This document shows positions 14,129-22,207 of a stretch of 22,271 nt of DNA, piece after piece (within the stretch, counting starts at the first letter, position 1; each line of letters begins with the position of its first letter). The DNA is from MADRE2 sp964397015 (lineage in GTDB: Bacteria > Desulfobacterota > Desulfobacteria > Desulfobacterales > Desulfobacteraceae). The notes under the pieces were generated by a model. That model saw nothing but the letters and a program-made list of their open reading frames with translations. It was not told the DNA's origin and did no database searches. The position numbers were made by a program, and so were the translations under genes. The stretch is taken from assembly GCA_964397015.1 (NCBI GenBank), contig CAYNHL010000054.1:1-22271 (forward strand), read 5' to 3'.

Positions 14129-16660
14129 TTAATTTTGATTGTCCGTTGTAATTCGGTCAAAACCGGCTACCTTCACCTCAAAATTCTGGAGAAGATCCGG
14201 CAGGTCAGAAAAGACAATCATAAACTGGATCATGCCCCTGGGTTTGATGCGGTCATTGATGCTGTCCTCACCGGATTTTTGGCTGAGCATGCTGTTTATT
14301 TCTTCGATACTGCTTTTTTCAAGCTGTTCTTCGTTCAGGATATTGCCGCAATATACAATTTTTCGTTTGACCTTTTCCTTGTTCTTTGTCACCAGGGATC
14401 CTTCTACCATTGCATGACGGATAAATATGCTGGAATCATTGATTACTTTTCCGGTAATGACAAACAGGGTGCCGGCATTTTCATTTGCAACGAACCTGGC
14501 GCTGACACTTGGTTCAATGGGAAAGACCTTTGCCGGTTCAGGCTGAGGCACGGGTGGCTTGAGGTATTCGTCCACCAGAGGGATTTCCAGGTCTGAAAGA
14601 TAGGGAATATGATATCCTGTCATTACGCTGGCACTGTATCCGGCCAGGGTGAGAATGGCCAGGAACAGAATCAACAGGAAAAGTTTTACAATAATGGACC
14701 CGCCTTTTTTCCTCTTTTTTGTCTTTGCGGCGCGGGGCCGGGCAGGGGGCGGGGTCAAGGAGCCGGGTCGCTGGATGCTGGCTTGTGTAAGATTGGCCTG
14801 ATCGTCATCGGTTTCGATTATAACTTCCGGCTCTGCATCCTGTTCCAGCGATTCATCATAATCACTGGAATCCGATTCTTCACTCAGGTCTTCAAGAAAT
14901 GCGTCGCCGTCATCCCGGGCTTCGATTTCCAGCATTTCCAGTGTTTCATCCTCGTCATCCTCAAAGTCAAAAGCGTCGTCTTCATCATTGTCCCGGGCCA
15001 GGTATTCCATATCATCGTCATTGTCCAGGCCCAGGTCAGGGTCCATGTCAAATTCCAGTTCAAAGGCACCGGGGATATCGTCAAGGGAGGCAGCTTTTTG
15101 GGTTCCGGGTTCGCTTTTTGTTTCAACGTCATCAGGGAGCTGTGCTGTTTCATCGAGAACCAGGTCTTCATCTTCTTCAGCTTCAAAAGCGAATACTTCG
15201 TCATCATCGGTTTCATCCAGATCCAGTTCATCAGCCATGGACAGGTCGTCATCTTCAGGCATGTCTTCCATGGCCGGTTCATCATCCATTGACAATACAT
15301 CGTCGTCATCCAGGCCATCTGCCGTATCATCCGGTTCAAATATCAGGCCTTCTTCGTCATCATATTCATCGTCTTCAAGCAGCAGTTCCCCTTCGGTATC
15401 AAATTCAAACCCATCTTCGATATCATCATCTGACGGCTCGTCTTCAACTTCAAAATCAGATTCATCCGCGGTGCCGCTGTCTTCAAACATAAATTCATCA
15501 TCCAGATCACCTTCTTCAATGTCGTTATCTTCGGCTTCTGCCTCTTCGCTGTCAATAAATTCAAGGGTGCCGTCAGAAAAATCCAGTGTATCATCGTCTG
15601 CATCATCATTGAGCGATAGTTCATCTGTTTCAAAATCTATTTCAAAATCAATGCCGGAGGGTTCCGTGCCATCATCCACCGCAAAATCATCTGTATCTTC
15701 ACTGTCAAAAGCAAGATCATCCGTGTCATCATCCACGAAAGCATCATCCATGACATCCATGTCATCGTCCGTCTCAACAACCTGTTCTTCATCCTCTTCA
15801 GGTTCGGGCACCGATGTATCGTCTTCTTCAAGGGTCAGTTCATCAAAGGCTTTGTCATCCAGGGTTTCCTGTGATTCCAGTTCGAGGTTTTCACCCGGGA
15901 TATCTTCAATATCTTTTTCAATCACATCTTCAAGGATTTCTTCCGGTGTATCTTCGACAGCGTCTTCTTCTATAATTACGGATTCTGTGTCACTGTCTTT
16001 TTCAGAAGGCTCGCCGACATCATCGGCAAGAAATTCGGCATCGATGTCCAGAGGTTCGTCATGATCGATGAGTTCCTCGCTATCAAGAATTTCCTTGCTG
16101 TCCAGCGGTTCTTCACTATCCAGGGTTTTTTCATGATCAAGTGGTTCTTCGGCGGTTGCTTTGCTGTCATCTTCTCCATCCAGGGAAAAGTCGTCGTCCC
16201 AGTCCAGGTCTGTCATATCACCGCCTGATTCCGTGTCAGGCTCTAGAGGGGTTATTGGTTCACCATTATCTTCTGCTCCCGGTTTCAGTGGGCTGGGTTT
16301 TTCCGGAGCTGTCTGTTTTTCTATGAATTCAATGTCGCCGGGATCTTTGGGAATGAAAATAATGTCATCGATAATATCATCGATACCAAGTGATTTCTCA
16401 TCCAGTTCCAGGTCGGCTATCATGCCTTCTGAACTGTTACCGGAATATGGTGCAGCCGGCCCCCCTTTTTTCATTGTTTCTGTACCAGGTTCGGGTTCAA
16501 AATCCGGCACCTCGAGGCCGGAGGGCCGATCTTCCAATCCAGGGGGGAATATTTTGAAGACATTGTTACACACACTGCAACGGACAGTAGCGCCCCCGGG
16601 TTTCAAAACCGCTTCATCCAGGTTATAGTTTGTGGTGCACTTATTACAGGTGACAATCAT
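14129..16660 (-). CDS. Zinc-ribbon protein with long acidic tract, one TM helix and DUF3426
   Basis: An 843-residue membrane protein of unknown function. Residues 1–40 form an MJ0042-type zinc ribbon (C5, C8, C28, C31). From about 110 to 630 it is extremely rich in Asp/Glu (close to half in the stretches I counted), with no aromatic-rich fold visible and six hexapeptide repeats at 174–209. A basic patch (KTKKRKK, ~646–652) is followed by one hydrophobic helix (~655–676), so by the positive-inside rule the ribbon and acidic tract are cytoplasmic and the C-terminus periplasmic. The end (~715–835: ITGKVINDS, YCGNILNEEQL, FMIVFSDLP) is a DUF3426 domain. Ribbon plus DUF3426 proteins are common in Deltaproteobacteria, usually with a shorter linker. 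AAGGGG precedes the ATG, 16 nt after hpt. The acidic coding skews both strands, producing long spurious frames opposite. Confidence 0.85.
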   Translation of the reverse strand: MIVTCNKCTTNYNLDEAVLKPGGATVRCSVCNNVFKIFPPGLEDRPSGLEVPDFEPEPGTETMKKGGPAAPYSGNSSEGMIADLELDEKSLGIDDIIDDIIFIPKDPGDIEFIEKQTAPEKPSPLKPGAEDNGEPITPLEPDTESGGDMTDLDWDDDFSLDGEDDSKATAEEPLDHEKTLDSEEPLDSKEILDSEELIDHDEPLDIDAEFLADDVGEPSEKDSDTESVIIEEDAVEDTPEEILEDVIEKDIEDIPGENLELESQETLDDKAFDELTLEEDDTSVPEPEEDEEQVVETDDDMDVMDDAFVDDDTDDLAFDSEDTDDFAVDDGTEPSGIDFEIDFETDELSLNDDADDDTLDFSDGTLEFIDSEEAEAEDNDIEEGDLDDEFMFEDSGTADESDFEVEDEPSDDDIEDGFEFDTEGELLLEDDEYDDEEGLIFEPDDTADGLDDDDVLSMDDEPAMEDMPEDDDLSMADELDLDETDDDEVFAFEAEEDEDLVLDETAQLPDDVETKSEPGTQKAASLDDIPGAFELEFDMDPDLGLDNDDDMEYLARDNDEDDAFDFEDDEDETLEMLEIEARDDGDAFLEDLSEESDSSDYDESLEQDAEPEVIIETDDDQANLTQASIQRPGSLTPPPARPRAAKTKKRKKGGSIIVKLFLLILFLAILTLAGYSASVMTGYHIPYLSDLEIPLVDEYLKPPVPQPEPAKVFPIEPSVSARFVANENAGTLFVITGKVINDSSIFIRHAMVEGSLVTKNKEKVKRKIVYCGNILNEEQLEKSSIEEINSMLSQKSGEDSINDRIKPRGMIQFMIVFSDLPDLLQNFEVKVAGFDRITTDNQN
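16034..16141 (-). repeat. Six imperfect 18-bp tandem repeats inside the acidic gene
   Basis: Six in-register 18-bp units encode LDHEKT, LDSEEP, LDSKEI, LDSEEL, IDHDEP and LDIDAE (residues 174–209). Units diverge at third positions and in some codons, so this is an old or selected expansion rather than a fresh slippage tract. Unit number could vary among strains. Confidence 0.7.
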
Positions 16661-16676
16661 GGTATTCCCCTTATTC

Positions 16677-17192
16677 CTATAATTTCAGATCATAAATTGC
16701 AGGAAGATGCCTGTATTTTTCATTATAGTCCAGTCCATAACCAACAATGAATCCTTTTTCAAGTGAAAAACACGAATAATCAACTTTAATATTTAACTTA
16801 CGTCGCTCATGTTTGTCAATCAGCGTGCATATTTTTAAGGAATTCGGGCCGGTTTTCTGAATATAATCAATGAGGGAGGCAAGAGTGTTGCCTGTATCAA
16901 CGATATCTTCCACCAGCAGGACATCTTTTTTTCTGAATTCAAGATCCGGGGCTTTGGTAAAGGTGATCCTCCCGGTTGAAGCGGTTCCTGAATAACTGGA
17001 AACCCCTATCAGGTCAATTTCATGAGATATTGATATGCGACGGGACAGATCGGAAAGGAAAATAAACGCTCCTTTCAGCACGCCGGCAAGGATCAGGTCT
17101 TTGTGAGCATAATCCAGGGCAATCCGGTCAGCGACCGTCTGTACCCTGTCCTGGATTTGCTGTTCGGAAAAAAGGGGGAGCAGTTTTGTCAT
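16677..17192 (-). CDS. hpt: Hypoxanthine phosphoribosyltransferase
   Basis: A 171-residue type I phosphoribosyltransferase that salvages hypoxanthine (and often guanine) to the nucleotide with PRPP in the cytoplasm. The PRPP-binding loop VEDIVDTGNT is at 94–103, GVLKGAFIFLSDL at 37–49 carries the diphosphate-binding loop, and DLIGVSSYSGT supplies the flexible-loop region. The C-terminal IVGYGLDYNEKYRHLPAIYDL is diagnostic for HPRT. It starts 9 nt after the dnaJ stop with no strong ribosome binding site, so coupling to dnaJ is likely, and is followed by the acidic zinc-ribbon gene. Confidence 0.93.
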   Translation of the reverse strand: MTKLLPLFSEQQIQDRVQTVADRIALDYAHKDLILAGVLKGAFIFLSDLSRRISISHEIDLIGVSSYSGTASTGRITFTKAPDLEFRKKDVLLVEDIVDTGNTLASLIDYIQKTGPNSLKICTLIDKHERRKLNIKVDYSCFSLEKGFIVGYGLDYNEKYRHLPAIYDLKL

Positions 17193-17201
17193 GTAATTAG
17201 C

Positions 17202-18146
17202 TTAAAGTCCTGTTTCCTCGAGTTTTTTGACCAGGGCCTTCTGCTCCTGTGTCAGTGATTTTGGTATGGTGACATGGACCACGACATACATGTCTCCTTT
17301 ACCTGAGCCTTTCATGTGGGGAATACCATGGCCGGGGATGCGCATCTTGGCCTTGTGTTTTGTGCCTGCAGGCAGCGTCAGGTTTATAGTCTTTCCAGTG
17401 GGGCCCGTGATTTCAATCTTGCCGCCGAGAAGGGCCTGCGACAGTTTGACTTCTTTGGGTACCAGGATATCATGACCGTCGATTTCAACACCGCCTGAAC
17501 TGACAGGCTTTGACTTGATGAACAGGTCACCGGCCGGTCCTCCCATACGCCCCGGTTCACCTTTACCTGCCAGGCGGATTTTTTTTCCCTTGACCAGGCC
17601 TTTTGGTATTTTGACATCTATTGCCTGGGTGTCCTCTCCATTGGAAATGGTAATGGTTTTATGGGTGCCGTAGATTATCTCTTCAAGTGTCAGCGGAATT
17701 TCATATTCAAGATCCCTGCCTTTCATCTGGGCCTGGCGGCCCTGGCCTCCCATGTTCTGGAAAAACGGGTTTGATCCCATCCCGCCGGATGAAAAGGTCC
17801 TTCCCTGCCCTCTCTGGCCGAAACCACCACCGGAAGAGGTCCTGAACTGTCCGCCAAAACCGAATTCTTTGAGTATGTCGCCCAAATCGAAATTTCTGAA
17901 AATATCTTCCTGTGAAAATTTTTGCTGGAAATCAGCTGAACCATAAGTGTCGTACTGTTTCTTTTTTTCCGGATCACTGAGGACAGCATAGGCCTCGGAT
18001 ATTTTTTTGAATTTTTGTTCCATGGACTTGTCGCCCTTGGTTTTATCCGGGTGATACTTGAGTGCCAGCTTCCTGTATGCTTTTTTTATCTGGCTGGCAT
18101 CCGCATTTTTATCGATACCCAGTATCTTGTAATAGTCATCAGCCAT
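17202..18146 (-). CDS. dnaJ: Class B DnaJ/CbpA-like co-chaperone
   Basis: A 314-residue J-domain protein that stimulates DnaK ATPase. The J domain (1–~65) has YHPDK (H32-P33-D34). A Gly/Phe-rich linker (~85–140: FGFGGQF, GGGFGQRGQG) follows, then two C-terminal substrate-binding beta domains (DLEYEIPLTLEEIIYGTHKTI; DLFIKSKPV). No CxxCxGxG zinc repeats are present, so it is class B (CbpA/DnaJ2-like) rather than canonical DnaJ; the symbol is for the family. ATG 18146 is chosen because AAGGA lies 8 nt upstream. An ATG at 18155 overlaps that site and TTG 18173 is less likely. It heads dnaJ-hpt-zinc-ribbon. Confidence 0.88.
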   Translation of the reverse strand: MADDYYKILGIDKNADASQIKKAYRKLALKYHPDKTKGDKSMEQKFKKISEAYAVLSDPEKKKQYDTYGSADFQQKFSQEDIFRNFDLGDILKEFGFGGQFRTSSGGGFGQRGQGRTFSSGGMGSNPFFQNMGGQGRQAQMKGRDLEYEIPLTLEEIIYGTHKTITISNGEDTQAIDVKIPKGLVKGKKIRLAGKGEPGRMGGPAGDLFIKSKPVSSGGVEIDGHDILVPKEVKLSQALLGGKIEITGPTGKTINLTLPAGTKHKAKMRIPGHGIPHMKGSGKGDMYVVVHVTIPKSLTQEQKALVKKLEETGL

Positions 18147-18174
18147 TTTGGTCATCCTTTTTAATAATATCAAT

Positions 18175-18224
18175 CATATTAATATGTTATGGGGTAAAGA
18201 TAATAATTGATTCATTTAAGTCAA
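18175..18224 (-). promoter_or_regulatory. Candidate promoter and palindromic leader for dnaJ
   Basis: On the - strand TTGACT (18224–18219, overlapping the mnmG stop), a 16-nt spacer and TATCTT (18202–18197) form a plausible promoter. The leader then holds the perfect 12-bp palindrome CATATTAATATG (18175–18186). It does not resemble the CIRCE heat-shock element. Confidence 0.35.
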
Positions 18225-20104
18225 CCCCTGTTCAATTTACGGTGTGCCGAGACGGCAATCATGAGGACGGAGAGCCCTGCCGGAGTCATCCCGTCTATCC
18301 GGGAAGCCTGGCCAATAGATGCCGGCCTTATCATCATGAGCTTTTCTTTCAGTTCGTTGGACAGTCCGTGAACAGAGGCATAGTCGATATCCCCTGGAAT
18401 CCTGATCTGTTCCATGTCCTTGAATTTTTTGACTTCCCGCAGCTGTCTTGAGATGTAACCCTCGTATTTGATTTCAATTTCAGCCTGTTCGCTGGCACGG
18501 TGGTGGACGAGCTTCGGGGGAGGGGACAGGTGCCGGATGTCTGCATAAAAAATCTGCGAACGTTTCAACAGCTGATCAAGCTTGATACCGGTAGCCAGGG
18601 GCGTTGACCCGATCGTTTCAAGGTAGGCGTTAGTGGACGGTTCCGGCTTGACTACGGTTTTCTTGATCCTGTCGATTTCCATGGCTGTCTGGCGGCGGAT
18701 CTCCCGGGTAAATTCCAGAGTGGTATCATCAACCAGACCGAGTTCATGGCCTTTTTCGGCCAGCCTTAGATCGGCGTTATCCTCCCTGAGCATCAGGCGG
18801 TATTCCGCACGTGAGGTAAACATGCGGTATGGTTCCAGGGTCCCCCTGGTGACCAGGTCGTCGATTAATACTCCCATGTAACTTTCGGAGCGGTCCAGGA
18901 TAAACGGCGGGCGGCCCTGGACCTTGCCGGCCGCGTTGATTCCGGCCCAGAGTCCCTGGGCGCCGGCTTCCTCATATCCTGATGTACCGTTTATCTGGCC
19001 GGCAAGGAACAGTCCGCTGATTTTTTTTGTTTCAAGTGTTGGAAAAAGAGACAGCGGATTGATAAAATCATATTCAATGGCATAGGCCGGCCTCATGATC
19101 TGGGCATTTTCAAGGCCGCAAACCGACCTGACTACCTGGTACTGGATTTCCAGCGGCAGGCTGTTTCCCAGGCCGCTGGCATAGATTTCTTCAGATTCGA
19201 TTCCCTCGTATTCAAGGATCACGTGATGGCTTTCCCGGTCGGGGAACTTGACAATCTTGTCTTCAAACGACGGGCAGTACCTTGCGGAACGTCCTTTGAC
19301 AGCACCGCCGTAGAGCGCGGAAAAAGAAAGGTTTTTTCGAACTATTTCATGGGTTTTCTGGTTGGTGTGTCCCATGAAACTTGGAAGCAGGGAAGTGGTG
19401 ACGGTTTCAGTGGCAAATGAAAAGGGTTTTGGAATATCATCAGATTCCTGGCGCCTGAAACATGAAAAATCGATTGTCCTGGCATCGAGCCTCGGCGGAG
19501 TGCCGGTTTTCATCCGGCCCATTTCAAAGCCTGCACTGTACAGGTCATGGGCCAGTTTGTAGGATGCAAATTCTCCGGCGCGGCCGGCTTCGATCCGGGT
19601 GGATCCAATGTGGACCAGGCCCTTGAGGAATGTGCCGGTGGCAATGACCAGGGCACGGGTACCGTAATGAAACCCTGTATGGTCGACAATGCCCGTGACC
19701 CGGTTGTCTTCAACCACAATTTTTTCGGCCATTGCCTGCTTGATCTGCAGGTTCGGGGTTTTTTCCAGGACAAGTTTCATGTGCCGGTGATACATGTATT
19801 TGTCGTTCTGTGTCCTGGTGGAATGTACTGCCGGTCCCTTGCGGGTGTTAAGGGTTCTGTACTGGATGGCTGATGCATCGGTGGTCCTGGCCATCTGTCC
19901 GCCGAGTGCATCTATTTCCTTGACCAGCTGGCCCTTTGCCATGCCGCCGATGGAAGGGCTGCACGGCATGGCTGCGATTTTATCCAGGTCTATGGTCATC
20001 AGCAGGGTCTCACAGCCCATGCGTGCTGCGGCCAGAGCGGCTTCGCATCCGGCGTGACCTGCGCCGATAACAATGACATCGTATTTTTTGCTGTTAAACA
20101 CCAT
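18221..20104 (-). CDS. mnmG: tRNA uridine 5-carboxymethylaminomethyl modification enzyme
   Basis: A 627-residue MnmG (GidA), which with MnmE makes cmnm5U or nm5U at wobble position 34 of certain tRNAs. The FAD-binding GAGHAGCEAALAAARMG is at 14–30, followed by CSPSIGGMAKGQLVKEIDALGG, ATGTFLKG, GRMKTGTPPRLD, ARYCPSFEDKIVKFPDRESH and NGTSGYEEAGAQGL, all conserved in the family. Length is normal and the C-terminal helical region ends with RIDGMTPAGLSVLMI. MnmE is not in the window. The start is fixed by conservation of KYDVIVIGAGHAG, yet no Shine–Dalgarno sequence precedes it and the best promoter lies only 8 nt upstream; see findings. Confidence 0.96.
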   Translation of the reverse strand: MVFNSKKYDVIVIGAGHAGCEAALAAARMGCETLLMTIDLDKIAAMPCSPSIGGMAKGQLVKEIDALGGQMARTTDASAIQYRTLNTRKGPAVHSTRTQNDKYMYHRHMKLVLEKTPNLQIKQAMAEKIVVEDNRVTGIVDHTGFHYGTRALVIATGTFLKGLVHIGSTRIEAGRAGEFASYKLAHDLYSAGFEMGRMKTGTPPRLDARTIDFSCFRRQESDDIPKPFSFATETVTTSLLPSFMGHTNQKTHEIVRKNLSFSALYGGAVKGRSARYCPSFEDKIVKFPDRESHHVILEYEGIESEEIYASGLGNSLPLEIQYQVVRSVCGLENAQIMRPAYAIEYDFINPLSLFPTLETKKISGLFLAGQINGTSGYEEAGAQGLWAGINAAGKVQGRPPFILDRSESYMGVLIDDLVTRGTLEPYRMFTSRAEYRLMLREDNADLRLAEKGHELGLVDDTTLEFTREIRRQTAMEIDRIKKTVVKPEPSTNAYLETIGSTPLATGIKLDQLLKRSQIFYADIRHLSPPPKLVHHRASEQAEIEIKYEGYISRQLREVKKFKDMEQIRIPGDIDYASVHGLSNELKEKLMMIRPASIGQASRIDGMTPAGLSVLMIAVSAHRKLNRG

Positions 20105-20112
20105 GAAAATCT

Positions 20113-20141
20113 ACTATATAGCCGGTTGGGGATAAGGTCAA
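20113..20141 (-). promoter_or_regulatory. Sigma70-type promoter for mnmG
   Basis: On the - strand TTGACC (20141–20136), a 17-nt spacer and TATAGT (20118–20113) match the vegetative consensus well. The predicted start falls almost on the mnmG ATG at 20104, implying a very short or absent leader. Confidence 0.5.
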
Positions 20142-20159
20142 GAAAAGGTTGAAAACGCC

Positions 20160-21080
20160 ATGGATTCAGCAAAAAGATATTCAGATTACAATTCCTATCT
20201 CAGGACACTGTTCAATGAAAGGGTGCAGAAGATTTCCGTGGATGCCGGGTTGACCTGCCCTAACCGGGACGGCCTGATTTCAGGGAATGGCTGCATTTAC
20301 TGCAATGCAAAAGGATCGGGATCCGGCGCATTTGCAAAGGGAATGTCCATTACAGAACAGATCGAGGCCGGCAGGGTGCCGATGATGAAAAAATACAAGG
20401 CGCGAAAGTTTATAGTTTACTTTCAGTCCTATACCAACACCTACGCCCCGGTGCCGCACTTGAAACAGATGTTTGACCAGGCATTGTCCTGTGAAAATGT
20501 GGTCGGACTGGCAGTTGGCACCCGCCCTGACTGTATAGACAGGCAAAAAATCGAACTGATCCAGTCCTATGCTGATCAATGCCTTGTCTGGCTGGAATAC
20601 GGCCTTCAGACAGTTCATGACGATACCCTTAAACGCATCAACCGGGGGCATGACTTCGATGCGTTTGAAAAGGCCGTTCAGCTGACCAGGGACAGGGGTA
20701 TAAGGATCTGTGCCCATGTCATTCTCGGACTTCCCGGCGAGGACAGGGAAATGATGCTGGAAACTGCAAGGGTACTTTCGGGCATGGGCATCGACGGCAT
20801 CAAGATTCACCTGCTGTACGTGGTGAAGGGGACGGCACTGGACACCATGTGGCAAAATGGAGAGTACCGGTGCATGACCCAGGCCGAATACGTCGATGTG
20901 GTCTGTGATTTTTTAGAACGTCTGCCGGAAAACATCATTATCCAGCGAATTACCGGAGATCCCCATCCCGAAGAGCTCAGGGCGCCTCTGTGGGCCGCCC
21001 GTTACCGTGATACATTCAACATGATTCAAAAAACACTTAAAGCACGGGACACTTACCAGGGAAAAAGGCTCAAAGGCTGA
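20160..21080 (+). CDS. YhcC-like radical SAM protein (TIGR01212 family)
   Basis: A 306-residue radical SAM protein of the TIGR01212/YhcC group, function unknown to me. The family start RYSDYNSYLRTLFNERVQKI leads to TCPNRDG and GCIYCNA, giving the unusual wide-spaced cluster cysteines C33, C45 and C48. FQSYTNTYAP, VGTRPDC and LEYGLQT are conserved core segments, as is the late ITGDPHPEEL. It belongs to the broader Elp3/coproporphyrinogen-like radical SAM group. It is transcribed divergently from mnmG across 55 nt. The nearest ribosome binding site (AAAAGG) is about 11 nt before the ATG, so initiation may be weak. It is the last gene before the AT-rich segment. Confidence 0.9.
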   Translation: MDSAKRYSDYNSYLRTLFNERVQKISVDAGLTCPNRDGLISGNGCIYCNAKGSGSGAFAKGMSITEQIEAGRVPMMKKYKARKFIVYFQSYTNTYAPVPHLKQMFDQALSCENVVGLAVGTRPDCIDRQKIELIQSYADQCLVWLEYGLQTVHDDTLKRINRGHDFDAFEKAVQLTRDRGIRICAHVILGLPGEDREMMLETARVLSGMGIDGIKIHLLYVVKGTALDTMWQNGEYRCMTQAEYVDVVCDFLERLPENIIIQRITGDPHPEELRAPLWAARYRDTFNMIQKTLKARDTYQGKRLKG

Positions 21081-21324
21081 TAGAATCCAGCAGTTATAGT
21101 CTGTCGATTAGCCTTACCACCAAGACGAACCTTATGACCAGGAATGAATATGACCTGTTTGATAGGGTCTGCAAGAAAGATGACGACTAATATTGTGAGG
21201 ATGAGAATAAATAGACTCTTCCTCATTCAGGAAAAAACTTAAAATTTTTTCAGAAAAACTAAAAGGAGGATCAAAGAGAACAAAGCCAGTTATCCAGACA
21301 GGATTTTGTCTGGCTTCAGGATAT
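21081..21324. other. AT-rich spacer of unclear content
   Basis: About 244 nt without a recognisable gene. It contains two short overlapping frames on the + strand: 21134–21190 (18 residues) and 21144–21242 (up to 32 residues, MNMTCLIGSARK… to …LIQEKT). A perfect 7-bp A/T hairpin lies at 21231–21251 and a strong Shine–Dalgarno-like AAAAGGAGG at 21261–21269 has no start codon at a usable distance. A second hairpin is listed separately. None of the small frames has a recognised homologue. Confidence 0.4.
21283..21316 (-). terminator. Candidate hairpin after the DNA methyltransferase
   Basis: CCAGACA (21294–21300) pairs perfectly with TGTCTGG (21307–21313). An alternative outer pairing uses AAGCCAG (21283–21289) and CTGGCTT (21310–21316). 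It lies just past the methyltransferase stop. There is no good T-run on the - strand, so termination is uncertain. Confidence 0.35.
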
Positions 21325-22194
21325 TCAACTGCTTTTTTTTATTCTGAATGTTTCAGGTGTCCATAGCCCCTGTGCCACTCTTTTTTGATAATATTTTTCA
21401 GGAATTAGACAATTGGTATTTTTCCTTATTTGTTCAAGGTTTAAGCGATCTTCTCCCAATTTTTGAAACCGCTCAATGATGTCCTCGACAGGTCCGATTT
21501 CAACACCAATCCATCTCCTTTTCTTTATTTGTGCAACCGCATATGTTGTACCAGATCCACCAAAGGGATCAAAAACTATGTCCCCTTCTCTTGTAGACAT
21601 TTCTATTATCCTGTCCAAAAGCTTTACTGACAATTCATTTGAGCCGTTTCTCTTTTTGTATTTTGCATGTCTTACTGGCGGAATATCCAACCAAACATCG
21701 CTTATATTGACCCCATTCGGACTCATTTTGTTTTTATACCCACCATAATCTTTTAAATCCCCTTGACAGTGAGGACAAATTCCCATGGGAATCCTGTCAG
21801 GTTGAAACGTTTTGGGCTTTTCTCCTTTGCAATAATAAAGCAAAGAATAATGTGATGGATACAACCTTCCCTTGATGGGAAGAGAATATTTAATATCCAC
21901 TGAAATCCAGTGTCTGAAGGTTAATAGGCTATTTAAATATTCAGTTGTCTGGGAATTCCATTTTGGCAGATTCCAGATAAAAAAGCTACCGCCCGGTTTT
22001 AGAATACGGGCACATTCAAAAATCCATTTTTCACACCATGACAGATATTGATCGGCCTTAAGATCATCATTTATGCCAGAAGGATAAAGCTTATTCAAAT
22101 TAAATGGTGGATCAGCAAAAACCAGATCCACACAATCATTTTCAATTGTTTCAAGCAGGTCAATGCAGTCACTTTGAAACCGGGTGCAACACAA
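21325..22194 (-). CDS. Site-specific DNA methyltransferase (beta-class, probably N6-adenine)
   Basis: A 289-residue DNA amino-methyltransferase. The catalytic motif FADPPFNLN (D28–F31) comes first and the SAM-binding FDPFGGSGTTYA (~208–219) comes late, the order of beta-class enzymes; DPPF favours adenine-N6. Between them lies a target-recognition region with a CPHCQ pair and KMSPNGVNISDVWLDIPPVRHAKYKKRNGSNELSVKLLDRII, a segment seen in this family. No endonuclease gene is visible. The frame opens after a TGA at 22216–22218 and contains no ATG near its start; TTG 22194 lacks a ribosome binding site. Codon use is visibly more AT-rich than the other genes here, suggesting transfer. It may be part of a restriction-modification system extending beyond the window, or an orphan regulator. 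Confidence 0.85.
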   Translation of the reverse strand: MCCTRFQSDCIDLLETIENDCVDLVFADPPFNLNKLYPSGINDDLKADQYLSWCEKWIFECARILKPGGSFFIWNLPKWNSQTTEYLNSLLTFRHWISVDIKYSLPIKGRLYPSHYSLLYYCKGEKPKTFQPDRIPMGICPHCQGDLKDYGGYKNKMSPNGVNISDVWLDIPPVRHAKYKKRNGSNELSVKLLDRIIEMSTREGDIVFDPFGGSGTTYAVAQIKKRRWIGVEIGPVEDIIERFQKLGEDRLNLEQIRKNTNCLIPEKYYQKRVAQGLWTPETFRIKKSS

Positions 22195-22207
22195 AAAAGT
22201 TGCACGA

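Noticed and set aside
14988..16064. A 358-codon open frame on the + strand, almost entirely serine-rich.
   Set aside because: It is the mirror of GAT/GAC/GAA codons of the acidic gene: TCA/TCG/TCC on the other strand read as Ser. No ribosome binding site, no domain, and the zinc ribbon, TM helix and DUF3426 support the - strand frame.
14601..16500. Short degenerate TCATC/TCTTC direct repeats that at first suggest a CRISPR-like or satellite array.
   Set aside because: No constant repeat with unique spacers; the pattern follows codon periodicity of a coding acidic tract. Only the 18-bp units at 16034–16141 are regular.
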